22,982 nucleotides of DNA from assembly GCA_043736515.1 (NCBI GenBank), contig JAYTCK010000035.1, forward strand, positions 1 through 22,982. Reading direction: 5' to 3'. This DNA comes from MHLP01 sp043736515. GTDB taxonomy: Bacteria > Patescibacteriota > Minisyncoccia > Phycocordibacterales > UBA6899. Below the pieces are notes generated by a model that saw only the letters and a list, made by a program, of their open reading frames with translations, ran no database searches and had not been told where the DNA came from. Below, one piece after another: positions 5,799 through 12,974 of this stretch (positions within the stretch are counted from its first letter, which is position 1; each line of letters opens with the position of its first letter). Both the position numbers and the translations under genes were made by a program.

Positions 5799-6332
5799 AT
5801 GAAGTTAATTGTCATCAGACACGGAGAGACCGATCTTAACCGAGAAGATCGTTTGCAGGGCAGTGTCGGACCAAACCTTGGCCTCACAACGGGTGGAAGA
5901 GGGGGGGTAGAGAGACTTCGCGATTCCCTTCTTTTTACACCAGAGCTTATATACACTTCGCCGCTTGTCCGTGCACGCGAAACTTCACAACTCTTAAATG
6001 AGCGCTTTAATGTGTTGATTCTCGAACGAGATGAACTTAAGGAAAGAGATTTCGGTTCGCTATCAGGCAAACTCCGAAGTGAGATTGACCCAAAGCTCGT
6101 CGAGGATGATCTCGAGGGGCACTATGACTACCGGCCGTTTGGAGGTGAATCAGTTGATGATGTGCGTGCTCGCGTCCGAGCGTTCATTAACATGCTCTCG
6201 CCAGAACATGACACGGTGATGGCTGTGACCCATCGCGGAATTATTCGTATTCTTTACGACTTTTATCCAAACGGGGTTCCCGAGATCATACTCCCTGCGT
6301 CGCAGCATGTTTTTGAAATTACTCCTCTGTAA
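5799..6332 (+). CDS. Histidine phosphatase (phosphoglycerate-mutase-like) family protein
   Basis: A 177-residue protein of the histidine phosphatase clan. The phosphohistidine motif RHGET is at residues 7-11 with His8 as nucleophile. Other family residues are Arg58 in TSPLVRARET, the acid Glu82 in LKERDFG and the second His145 in VTHRG. The cofactor-independent small size and the TSPLxRARET pattern resemble GpmB/CobC-type phosphatases rather than true glycolytic mutases, so a phosphomonoester substrate is likely but unknown. The start follows its own promoter, and a terminator directly follows the stop, making it a single-gene unit. Confidence 0.88.
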   Translation: MKLIVIRHGETDLNREDRLQGSVGPNLGLTTGGRGGVERLRDSLLFTPELIYTSPLVRARETSQLLNERFNVLILERDELKERDFGSLSGKLRSEIDPKLVEDDLEGHYDYRPFGGESVDDVRARVRAFINMLSPEHDTVMAVTHRGIIRILYDFYPNGVPEIILPASQHVFEITPL

Positions 6333-6335
6333 CAA

Positions 6336-6368
6336 AAAACCCGCACGCTCAAATGAGCGGCGGGTTTT
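6336..6368 (+). terminator. Intrinsic terminator after the phosphatase gene
   Basis: CCCGC-A-CGCTC pairs with GAGCG-GCGGG around an AAAT loop (ten pairs with one bulged A), ending in TTTT. An A run on the left side may also let it act on the minus-strand small ORF that ends at 6394. Confidence 0.85.
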
Positions 6369-6393
6369 ATTGAGAACTTCTTGGGAGCGTTCT

Positions 6394-6528
6394 TTAGCCT
6401 CCCAATAATGCCTCAGTTACTGCAAAGAACGCGACGAGGGTCCCCTCAATACCAGACATGACATCCGGGAGGAGGAGCTTCAGGATCACAATAATAAGAC
6501 CTAGCCCAAATGCTTTAAAAATTCCCAT
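6394..6528 (-). CDS. Putative 44-residue membrane protein
   Basis: On the minus strand an ATG at 6528 opens a 44-codon frame beginning MGIFKAFGLGLIIVILKLLL and ending EALLGG. Residues 6-20 and 30-41 are hydrophobic with an LPDVMSG turn between them, so the peptide should sit in the membrane. It ends 26 bases before the hairpin at 6336-6368, which can terminate it. Composition and frame use look coding, and similar very short proteins are, to my recollection, seen in Parcubacteria. No clear Shine-Dalgarno or -10 precedes it. Function unknown. Confidence 0.6.
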   Translation of the reverse strand: MGIFKAFGLGLIIVILKLLLPDVMSGIEGTLVAFFAVTEALLGG

Positions 6529-6601
6529 ATGCTTTTTGGCATTAAGGGAGAAACTAAGCTTTGTACGACATCAAAGCCAGATCTACATTGGATCCATATT
6601 C

Positions 6602-6655
6602 CCCCGTGCGAGAACAAAAATCAGAACAAAAGCATTTTTTTGTTTTCACACGGGG
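6602..6655. repeat. Large near-perfect inverted repeat (19-base arms)
   Basis: The arm CCCCGTGCGAGAACAAAAA (6602-6620) pairs with 6637-6655, giving 17 Watson-Crick pairs, one G-U and one mismatch, around a 16-base loop. It lies in the 288-base gap between the 44-residue minus-strand ORF and guanylate kinase. The T run is inside the stem rather than after it, so it is not a classic terminator. The rest of the gap is A+T rich, with a possible promoter at 6693-6719. Confidence 0.6.
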
Positions 6656-6692
6656 CAAGAAGCTATTTCCTCGACAGCCTCTTCAACTGAGA

Positions 6693-6719
6693 TTGGCAAC
6701 GAACTGCCAGTACTATAAT
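6693..6719 (+). promoter_or_regulatory. Possible promoter upstream of guanylate kinase
   Basis: TTGGCA at 6693-6698 and a perfect TATAAT at 6714-6719 are 15 bases apart. Transcription would give a leader of about 90 bases before the ATG at 6817. A second A+T-rich -10 candidate is TATATA at 6781-6786. Confidence 0.4.
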
Positions 6720-6816
6720 AAAAATATATCACAAATTTTTGCAAAATACAAGTGTACCAGTGCTCATTCTATAGCTACTTTATATAAAGAAACGTATTAA
6801 CTAATCGGGGGTCCAA

Positions 6817-7389
6817 ATGGACGGTCCTGTCTTTGTCATAACAGCTCCCTCGGGGGCAGGAAAAACGAGTATCGTGCTAGGTGCCATTAAAAAGAGCGGC
6901 GCGGGCAGACGCATAATTACCTGCACCACACGCCCCGCTGAAATACGCGACGGAAACCAGGAAGTGGACGGTGTGGATTATCGCTTCTTTACTCAGAGTG
7001 AGTTTGAAGAGCGGAAAGCGAACAATGAATTCGCTGAGTGTGAGGAGGTTTTTCCCGGCAGATGGTATGGGACACTTCGAACAGACATTGACGAGGCGAC
7101 AAAAGACGGGCGACCTGCTTATCTCATTTGTGACGTGGTGGGAGCGAAAAAATGGCTGACCATTCTCCCGTCCGTTCACAGTATTTTTATCGGCGTTCCA
7201 AAGCGTGACATGTCTGCTCGCCTGCGCGGACGAGGCATGAGCGGCGTAGAGTTAAGAACCCGTATCAAGCGTTTTGCACTTGAGTCCGCTGAGTTGAGTA
7301 ATTTCGACTTTGTGCTCTGGAACAGAAACGGCAAGCTTTCGCAAACCATAGATGCCTTCATGGCGCATGTTGCGTCTTGTATTAAATGA
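6817..7389 (+). CDS. gmk: Guanylate kinase
   Basis: A 190-residue P-loop kinase that phosphorylates GMP to GDP in the cytoplasm. The Walker A loop APSGAGKTS (10-18) has the guanylate kinase form. TTRPAEIRDG (37-46), DGVDYRFFT (51-59) and WYGT (83-86) form the GMP-binding domain in the expected order. RGRGMS near 135-143 fits the lid. The GMP-binding region is slightly longer than in E. coli Gmk. GGGGG at 6807-6811 could pair with the anti-Shine-Dalgarno five bases before the ATG. The gene stands alone with its own terminator. Confidence 0.9.
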   Translation: MDGPVFVITAPSGAGKTSIVLGAIKKSGAGRRIITCTTRPAEIRDGNQEVDGVDYRFFTQSEFEERKANNEFAECEEVFPGRWYGTLRTDIDEATKDGRPAYLICDVVGAKKWLTILPSVHSIFIGVPKRDMSARLRGRGMSGVELRTRIKRFALESAELSNFDFVLWNRNGKLSQTIDAFMAHVASCIK

Positions 7390-7394
7390 CACAT

Positions 7395-7418
7395 GACCCC
7401 ATTATCCTGGGGTCTTTT
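7395..7418 (+). terminator. Intrinsic terminator after gmk
   Basis: GACCCCA-TTATCC-TGGGGTC, a seven-pair hairpin, followed by TTTT and further T-rich sequence. Confidence 0.8.
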
Positions 7419-7455
7419 ATATTCCTTTTTATACACAGCCAAGAAAAGCTTCTAT

Positions 7456-7464
7456 TGGTATAAT
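7456..7464 (+). promoter_or_regulatory. Extended -10 promoter of the chemoreceptor gene
   Basis: TGG-TATAAT, perfect at all extended -10 positions. It ends 16 bases before the ATG at 7481, so the leader would be only about ten bases, without a clear Shine-Dalgarno. Confidence 0.65.
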
Positions 7465-7480
7465 CTGTTATCATAAGTGA

Positions 7481-9451
7481 ATGCGCAAACCAACTATGTT
7501 CATTCGAAAATCTTCGGGCGTGCGATCTTTTATGTTTCGATTAATTGGCGGGATCGTGCTTCCGCTCGCACTTGTTGGGCTATTTGGAATTCTTTACGGC
7601 CGTGACACACTTTACAATGCCGCCATGCAAAACGCGGTTGCTGTCACTTCGCTCAAAAGCAATATTATGACCTCATGGCTTGCCGAACGCGAGCGCGATG
7701 CCGAAGAGATAGCGCAATCACAAACATTGTTGACATATCTTCGGAATGTCCAAAAAAATGCCGTAGTGCTCCCTGGCGAAGAGGCGGCGCTCCTTAGTAT
7801 TGAAGATTTTATTGGGGTTGACCATCCCTACATCCAAAGTATTACTCTTCTTGATCCGACAACAAAAGACATTCTTCTTCATCTTCCGGGTACACACAAA
7901 ATTAATACCGCCAATATGGACCAGCTTGTTGGAGAAGCGAGCACGCAAACGGTCTTTATGAGTGAGTATGATATTGAAAGGAAATTCCATGAAATTTCTA
8001 TTGCCGTACCGGTCCGGACGAATGAAAAAATTGATGCAATTTTACTTGTTGGGCTTGAAACCAAAACACTCGGTGACACGCTTCACGATCGCACCGGCCT
8101 TGGCGCAAGTGGTGCGACGTATTTGATAAACAAATCTGGAGCACTCATTACACCCCTACAAGGGACCACAGAAGTTGTATCCCTCATTCCCTCTCAGCCA
8201 TTCATTAACAAAATCCTTTTGGCAAGCGCTGATATGCAAAATGGTACATTCAGTACAAAGTACGAACGATCTTCCGATACAATGGTTGCATACATGACAC
8301 TCCCGGTTGGTTGGGTACTGGTTACAGAGGTTCCTGGGGAAGAATTGGTGGGAATAATAAACTGGTCATTTTTGCTTGCCTTCCTCATCGCGCTTATTGT
8401 TATTGTGATCATAATCGCAATGAGCAACCTTATGGCACTCGTCAAACCTATGCGTAATGCGATCGACCAGATCACTCTTGCAGGAACCTCTCTCTCTGCA
8501 ACATCACAGCAAGTTGCAGCTTCCGCTCAAAACAATGCAGCAATCGCTGAGCAGGTTGCACAGGGGGCCGCAACCCAATCCGCACAAGCAGAGAACATTT
8601 CCCGATCAATCGCTGAGATGGCAACTAGTGCGCAGGAAATGCTTGCATCTGCCGAAGATGCGGCGCATGTCGCGCGTGAGGTCTCTAACGTGACTCAGAT
8701 CGCCGGAGAGAAAGGCGAGCAGTCACAAGAGAGCCTAGAGCAAATACGGAAAATGACGAGTGACACAGCCTCCATCGCACGCACAATGGGTAGTCGTTCA
8801 CGCGAAATTCGCACGATAGTGGACACTATTACAAAAATCGCTGAACAAACAAATCTCCTCTCTCTCAATGCTGCTATTGAAGCTGCACGCGCGGGAGATG
8901 CCGGACGCGGATTCTCGGTTGTTGCGGACGAAATCAGAAAACTTGCAGAGCAGTCAGCAGGCTCTGCTGAAGAAATCAAACAGCAAGTGGAAAAAATGCT
9001 CCTGCAGATCAATGACACGGTTTTTGCTGCTGAAAAAGGGCTTGAGCACGCAGATCAGAATGCAAAGATTGTCGGAGAAGCGCTCAGTGAGTTACAGAAT
9101 GTTTCAGGAACAATTCAGCATCTCTCAGCCAGTATTAAGGACATTACGTCGCATACCGACAAACAATCCGCACTCGTAAAACATGTTGCGGTCAGTATGG
9201 ACGCAATTGCTGAAGTTGCAGAACAAAATGCCATCGGTGCGGAAAAGCTCTCCGGGTCAACACGACAGCAGAGTGCTGCAAATGAGGAAGTTGCAGCAGC
9301 CGCGCAACAGCTCCAAGCGCTTTCTTTGGATCTGCAGCACCTCACTGGAGGAATAAGTGCAAACAATGATGCACTCACGATGGGCCTTTCAGAGCGGGTA
9401 CGCAAGCCGATTCAGGCCTATATCCTTGAAGAGAAGGAATCTAAACCCTAA
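7481..9451 (+). CDS. Methyl-accepting chemotaxis protein
   Basis: A 656-residue membrane chemoreceptor. Transmembrane helix 1 spans about 17-40, and a periplasmic sensor of some 250 residues with Cache-like strands (for example IQSITLLDPTTKDILL, TYLINKSGALI) follows. Helix 2 spans about 290-316. Next come a long alanine/glutamine-rich coiled coil and the MCP signalling tip, recognisable from IAEQTNLLSLNAAIEAARAG at about 453-472 and GRGFSVVADEIRKLAEQS. No canonical HAMP domain is visible after helix 2, and no CheR/CheB-docking pentapeptide ends the protein. MCPs normally control CheA through CheW; neither gene is in the window. In an organism of this type the output might be type IV pili rather than flagella (inference). 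Confidence 0.93.
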   Translation: MRKPTMFIRKSSGVRSFMFRLIGGIVLPLALVGLFGILYGRDTLYNAAMQNAVAVTSLKSNIMTSWLAERERDAEEIAQSQTLLTYLRNVQKNAVVLPGEEAALLSIEDFIGVDHPYIQSITLLDPTTKDILLHLPGTHKINTANMDQLVGEASTQTVFMSEYDIERKFHEISIAVPVRTNEKIDAILLVGLETKTLGDTLHDRTGLGASGATYLINKSGALITPLQGTTEVVSLIPSQPFINKILLASADMQNGTFSTKYERSSDTMVAYMTLPVGWVLVTEVPGEELVGIINWSFLLAFLIALIVIVIIIAMSNLMALVKPMRNAIDQITLAGTSLSATSQQVAASAQNNAAIAEQVAQGAATQSAQAENISRSIAEMATSAQEMLASAEDAAHVAREVSNVTQIAGEKGEQSQESLEQIRKMTSDTASIARTMGSRSREIRTIVDTITKIAEQTNLLSLNAAIEAARAGDAGRGFSVVADEIRKLAEQSAGSAEEIKQQVEKMLLQINDTVFAAEKGLEHADQNAKIVGEALSELQNVSGTIQHLSASIKDITSHTDKQSALVKHVAVSMDAIAEVAEQNAIGAEKLSGSTRQQSAANEEVAAAAQQLQALSLDLQHLTGGISANNDALTMGLSERVRKPIQAYILEEKESKP

Positions 9452-9465
9452 TTCATCAATAATAT

Positions 9466-9663
9466 ATGAAAAAACTTTACCGTCATCACGAACCCCGCAA
9501 AGGCAAGTTCATAAGTGGTATTTTTAGTGGCTTAGGAGAGTGGATGGAGGTGAGCCCCAATCTCCTGCGTGCGGGATATATCCTATTTGCAATTGTTGCG
9601 GGTTTTATCCCAGCCATCCTGATTTATTTGCTGTTTCATTTTGTTATTCCCAAGAAATTCTAA
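9466..9663 (+). CDS. PspC-domain membrane protein
   Basis: A 65-residue protein that is essentially one PspC domain. It has the basic start KKLYRHHEPRKGKFISGIFSGLGEW, then NLLRAGYILFAI and a second hydrophobic stretch up to HFVIPKK. PspC proteins are small inner-membrane proteins, some of which sense envelope stress together with PspB/PspA. Stand-alone short forms occur in many bacteria without a full psp operon, as here. The ATG lies 14 bases after the chemoreceptor stop, so the two are probably cotranscribed, and a strong terminator follows. Confidence 0.88.
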   Translation: MKKLYRHHEPRKGKFISGIFSGLGEWMEVSPNLLRAGYILFAIVAGFIPAILIYLLFHFVIPKKF

Positions 9664-9666
9664 ATT

Positions 9667-9699
9667 AAAAAAAACACCCGGGATTCCGGGTGTTTTTTT
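9667..9699. terminator. Bidirectional intrinsic terminator
   Basis: ACACCCGG-GATT-CCGGGTGT-type hairpin (up to ten or more pairs including the A/T flanks), with an A tract on the left and seven T on the right. It separates the plus-strand PspC gene from the convergent cyclophilin gene ending at 9709. Confidence 0.92.
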
Positions 9700-9708
9700 G
9701 TGATGTAA

Positions 9709-10461
9709 TTATTTTACCTGAGCGGAAATAATGGTCACAGGAGTAAGTGGTCTGTCGTTTCCGTCAGTTGCTACATTTCCGATTTTCTCAACAACATCGA
9801 GTCCCGAGGTGACTTCACCAAATATCGCATAAAGCGGAGGGAGTGCGTAATCTGCATGCATAATGAAAAACTGGCTACCGTTCGTATTCGGACCGGAATT
9901 TGCCATTGCAACAACACCCTTCTTGTAACCCTTTTGATAAAGTGCACTACCCGCATTGATCTCGTCCGCAAACTTATACCCTGGACCACCGGTGCCCCAT
10001 CCATTTACTTTGCTATCATCCTTTGAAAGTGGATCACCGCCTTGGATCATAAAGCCCTTGATCACCCGGTGAAATCGTACTCCGTTGTAAAATCCTTCAC
10101 CAGAAAGCTTCACAAAGTTTGCAACTGTTTTGGGAGCGTCGGCCGCATAAAGCTTTATCGTTATATCACCCATTGATGTTTTAAGTGCTACGTGTTGTGA
10201 CTGGGGAGCTGCTGTTTCTGGCTTTGTTTCTGCCTTGGGAGCTACGGGAGGGGTTGGGTTAACTGTACTCGATGTGCTGCTTGCTTCGGGTGGTGTTTGA
10301 TAGCTATCTGTTGATGTTGCTTTGTCAGTCATTGTTTCGTCGTTAATAGTAATCTCCGGAGTTATTGTGCGTGGCACCGAATCGCCACTTATAAAATAAA
10401 GTACAAGCGAGAGCGCAACAATAATTATTCCGCCGCCGATGATCCATGTTGTTTGATTCAT
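9709..10461 (-). CDS. Membrane-anchored cyclophilin-type peptidyl-prolyl isomerase
   Basis: A 250-residue protein. Residues 6-25 are a signal anchor, about 28-90 are a Thr/Ser/Pro-rich linker, and 91-249 are a cyclophilin domain. The active-site arginine and its surroundings are seen in FHRVIKGFMIQGGDP (130-144), and the substrate-binding ANSGPNTNGSQFF at 187-199. It catalyses cis-trans isomerisation of Xaa-Pro bonds, here on the outer face of the membrane, so a role in folding exported proteins is likely. TATAAT at 10492-10497 gives a leader of about 24 bases. An AGGA lies only one base from the ATG, too close to be a normal ribosome binding site. Confidence 0.93.
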   Translation of the reverse strand: MNQTTWIIGGGIIIVALSLVLYFISGDSVPRTITPEITINDETMTDKATSTDSYQTPPEASSTSSTVNPTPPVAPKAETKPETAAPQSQHVALKTSMGDITIKLYAADAPKTVANFVKLSGEGFYNGVRFHRVIKGFMIQGGDPLSKDDSKVNGWGTGGPGYKFADEINAGSALYQKGYKKGVVAMANSGPNTNGSQFFIMHADYALPPLYAIFGEVTSGLDVVEKIGNVATDGNDRPLTPVTIISAQVK

Positions 10462-10491
10462 GTCCTGAAAATTAGTCGATAATACGGAAGT

Positions 10492-10497
10492 ATTATA
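10492..10497 (-). promoter_or_regulatory. -10 promoter element of the cyclophilin gene
   Basis: A perfect TATAAT on the minus strand within TATATAAT, 30 bases before the ATG at 10461. No convincing -35 was found. Confidence 0.5.
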
Positions 10498-10526
10498 TAC
10501 CGTGACCTAAACATAACGCAAGAACC

Positions 10527-10982
10527 CTATAATTCTTGACTTCGAATCTCATCGCGAACCTCCATCCAGAGTTTTCCAAGGTGGTTTTCTCCGTCTTTGT
10601 TTGGACCCCAGCCCCAGAAGTCATCACGCCAGGAATCTTCAATAAGCTGTCTATCCCCAGATTCCAGGAGTTTCTTTTTTACATATGGGTGCTGCGCAAC
10701 CTTTGCGTGCAAAATTTCTTTCATTATTCCCAGTTTAATTTCATCCCAATTAGCAGGATATTTATCTTTATGTGTATACGCAATTTTCATTGAATCGTGC
10801 GCTGAGCGCGCTTTTCGTAAAGCTTCCTTAATCTCACCATCAGGAAATTTTTCAGAATGGTACGCATGCTCTGATGTCATCCACAATTCGCCTTTCCATT
10901 CGAGCATAAAGGACGAAAAATTTGAAAACACATAAAACTCGTGCTCATAAAAAAATACCGGCTCTCGATTATTTTTGTTCAT
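10527..10982 (-). CDS. NADAR-family protein (probable N-glycosidase / ADP-ribose-processing)
   Basis: A 151-residue protein that is a complete NADAR domain. Family signatures in order are the FSNF strand at 19-22, TSEHAY at 36-41, the helix of IMKEILHAKVAQHP, DFWGWG at 121-126 and GENHLGKLWMEVR at 131-143. Characterised relatives (YbiA) cleave N-glycosidic bonds in riboflavin-pathway intermediates, and others remove ADP-ribose from guanine bases or nucleotides, in some cases as antitoxins. No partner toxin and no riboflavin gene lies in the window. I chose the ATG at 10982: a TATAAT ends seven bases upstream, and the six extra codons to 11000 would cover it. Confidence 0.88.
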   Translation of the reverse strand: MNKNNREPVFFYEHEFYVFSNFSSFMLEWKGELWMTSEHAYHSEKFPDGEIKEALRKARSAHDSMKIAYTHKDKYPANWDEIKLGIMKEILHAKVAQHPYVKKKLLESGDRQLIEDSWRDDFWGWGPNKDGENHLGKLWMEVRDEIRSQEL

Positions 10983-10989
10983 AGGTAGT

Positions 10990-10995
10990 ATTATA
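10990..10995 (-). promoter_or_regulatory. -10 promoter element of the NADAR gene
   Basis: A perfect TATAAT directly after the stop of the permease gene, ending seven bases before the ATG at 10982. The -35 region would lie inside the permease gene. It gives the NADAR gene its own leaderless transcript. Confidence 0.55.
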
Positions 10996-10996
10996 C

Positions 10997-12241
10997 TCAC
11001 TCGTACCTCAAAGCCTCAATGGGACTCTTCTTTGCGGCCTGGCGAGCTGGATAGATTCCAAAGATGAGGCCGACGCTTCCCGAAACAAGGAGGCCGGTTA
11101 CTGCCGCCTGATAAGGAAAGGCAAATACCCATTCAACCGCAAGAGCCCGAGAAAGACCTATAGAAGCGAGGAAACCGAGCACGATTCCCAATATGATTCC
11201 GATTGTTCCGCCAATAAGCGTAAGGAGTGTTGCTTCAAAAAGAAATTGGGTAAGAATATCAGTATTGCGTGCACCGAGTGCCTTCCTGAGACCGATTTCT
11301 TTGGTGCGTTCAGTCACTGAAACCAACATCACGTTCATCACACCAATACCTCCTACCACCAAGGATATGGCGACCACTGCGGAAAGAAAGGCGGTTAAGA
11401 CATTCAAAATCGTTCCAATTTGCGCTATCGCTCCTTGCTGGGTTTCTACATAAAAATCATCCTTTTCGGGGTCTGTAATATTATGAAGCTCGCGCATGGT
11501 GGCTTCAATGTCGAGCACGGAACGCTCTACTGCCTCAGGGCTTGATACTTTGATCATGACTTCCTGATAATGATCAACACCGGACAGATATGACATTGCA
11601 GTTGAATATGGAATAACAACAGTCTTGTCTGCATTAAAAAATGCAGATGCACCCTGTGGAAGGAGTACTGCAACCACACGAAAGTTTTTTCCATTAATGC
11701 GTATATTTTTGCCAACAGGATCTTCTTCGCCAAAAAGGTTTTGAGCAACTTGTGATCCGATAACTGCAACAGATGCTTCCTGTCTGATATCAGTATCGTC
11801 AAAAATAGCGCCACTCCCCACCTCAACCTTCGCAATTTTCATCATAAACTCAGCAGACCAACCAAAGATCGACGGTCGATCTGTTTCGCTACCGTAAGAA
11901 ACTGTCTCTGAAAGAAAAACTACAGGAGCCAATTCTACAAGATCAGGTACATTCGATTTTCGCCTGAGAGCTTCTACTTCACGATCTTTAATAGAATCGG
12001 CAAAAAGTGTTTGCGCAAAATCCGATGGGCCTTTTGGTTCACGTCCTGGCCGGAGAACAATAGTTTCAGCGCCAAGACCCTCAATTTGGCCTAGTATGAG
12101 CCCTTGTGCACCCCGACCAATGGAAACAATGAGCATGATCGCAGTAATGCCAATAACAATACCAAGTACGGTGAGTCCGGAGCGAACTTTGTTTGCCTGT
12201 AAGGAGCGAAATGCGGTAAGCAGTGTGTGTTGGGTGGTCAT
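10997..12241 (-). CDS. MacB/FtsX-type ABC transporter permease
   Basis: A 414-residue membrane protein of the MacB family. Transmembrane helix 1 (VRSGLTVLGIVIGITAIMLI, about 20-40) is followed by a large extracytoplasmic MacB_PCD-like domain. Three C-terminal helices belong to the FtsX domain, with the conserved VGGIGVMNVMLVSVTERTKEIG-type loop (GIGVMNVM...RTKEIGLRKALGA) between the first two. Such permeases transmit force from ATP hydrolysis to an external adaptor rather than forming a simple pore, and export peptides, lipids or drugs. The ATG at 12241 overlaps the ATPase stop as ATGA, so translation is coupled. A longer frame to 12286 would only extend into the ATPase gene. Confidence 0.92.
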   Translation of the reverse strand: MTTQHTLLTAFRSLQANKVRSGLTVLGIVIGITAIMLIVSIGRGAQGLILGQIEGLGAETIVLRPGREPKGPSDFAQTLFADSIKDREVEALRRKSNVPDLVELAPVVFLSETVSYGSETDRPSIFGWSAEFMMKIAKVEVGSGAIFDDTDIRQEASVAVIGSQVAQNLFGEEDPVGKNIRINGKNFRVVAVLLPQGASAFFNADKTVVIPYSTAMSYLSGVDHYQEVMIKVSSPEAVERSVLDIEATMRELHNITDPEKDDFYVETQQGAIAQIGTILNVLTAFLSAVVAISLVVGGIGVMNVMLVSVTERTKEIGLRKALGARNTDILTQFLFEATLLTLIGGTIGIILGIVLGFLASIGLSRALAVEWVFAFPYQAAVTGLLVSGSVGLIFGIYPARQAAKKSPIEALRYE

Positions 12242-12957
12242 GTGGGTTGGGTTTGCTCTTTGTAATCCTGTGATTTTCCATCCCAAACAATTTCACCATC
12301 ACGAAGACTGATGATCCGCTGTGCCGTTTGGGCAATACTTTTATCATGGGTTATGAGCACAATGGTATGACCATCTTTAGTATGAAGATCTTGAAGAATC
12401 TCCATAATCTTTTTACCCGAAACGCTGTCGAGGTTTCCGGTCGGCTCGTCAGCAAAAATAATTTCTGGATTGTTGACCAGCGCACGGGCTATCGCAACGC
12501 GTTGTCTCTCACCTCCGGAAAGCTGAGAGGGCTCATGCCCTATCCGCGGAGTAAGACCGACGGCATCGATCTGCTTTTTTGCGAGCGCATCCCATTTGCC
12601 AGGACTGACATGTGAGTATGCAAGCGGAAGTTTTACGTTTTCAAGTACTGACGTGCGAGGAAGCAGGTTGAAGGATTGAAAAATAAATCCCAGCGATCGG
12701 TTGCGTAAAAGCGCCTGCTCATCATCAGAAAATTCATCAACGAGTTTGCCGTTGAAGCGATACGTGCCGCCAGTCGGGCGATCCAAGAGACCGAGCATTT
12801 GAAGTAATGTCGACTTGCCCGATCCGGATGGGCCAACAATCGCCACAAACTCCCCTTTTGCAATCTGACAATTTACATCCCGAAGTGCGACAGTGGGTGT
12901 TCCCCCGTTCTCGCTTTCAAAAACTTTACTTAAATTTGTAATTTCGATCAGCGACAT
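12238..12957 (-). CDS. MacB/LolD-type ABC transporter ATP-binding protein
   Basis: A 239-residue ABC ATPase. Walker A GPSGSGKST is at 42-50, the Q loop around Gln94 (FIFQSFNLLP), the signature LSGGERQ at 146-152, Walker B IIFADE at 166-171 with the DEPTGNLD sequence typical of the LolD/MacB class, and the H-loop His204. It powers the permease encoded next, with which it overlaps by four bases, and works with the adaptor encoded upstream. TAATAT (12964-12969) ends six bases before its ATG, so an internal leaderless promoter is possible in addition to read-through from the adaptor gene. Confidence 0.95.
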   Translation of the reverse strand: MSLIEITNLSKVFESENGGTPTVALRDVNCQIAKGEFVAIVGPSGSGKSTLLQMLGLLDRPTGGTYRFNGKLVDEFSDDEQALLRNRSLGFIFQSFNLLPRTSVLENVKLPLAYSHVSPGKWDALAKKQIDAVGLTPRIGHEPSQLSGGERQRVAIARALVNNPEIIFADEPTGNLDSVSGKKIMEILQDLHTKDGHTIVLITHDKSIAQTAQRIISLRDGEIVWDGKSQDYKEQTQPT

Positions 12958-12974
12958 GGTGCAATATTACATTT

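Noticed and set aside
12242..12286. Upstream start for the ABC permease
   Set aside because: It overlaps the ATPase gene, while ATGA at 12238-12241 is a classic stop/start overlap.
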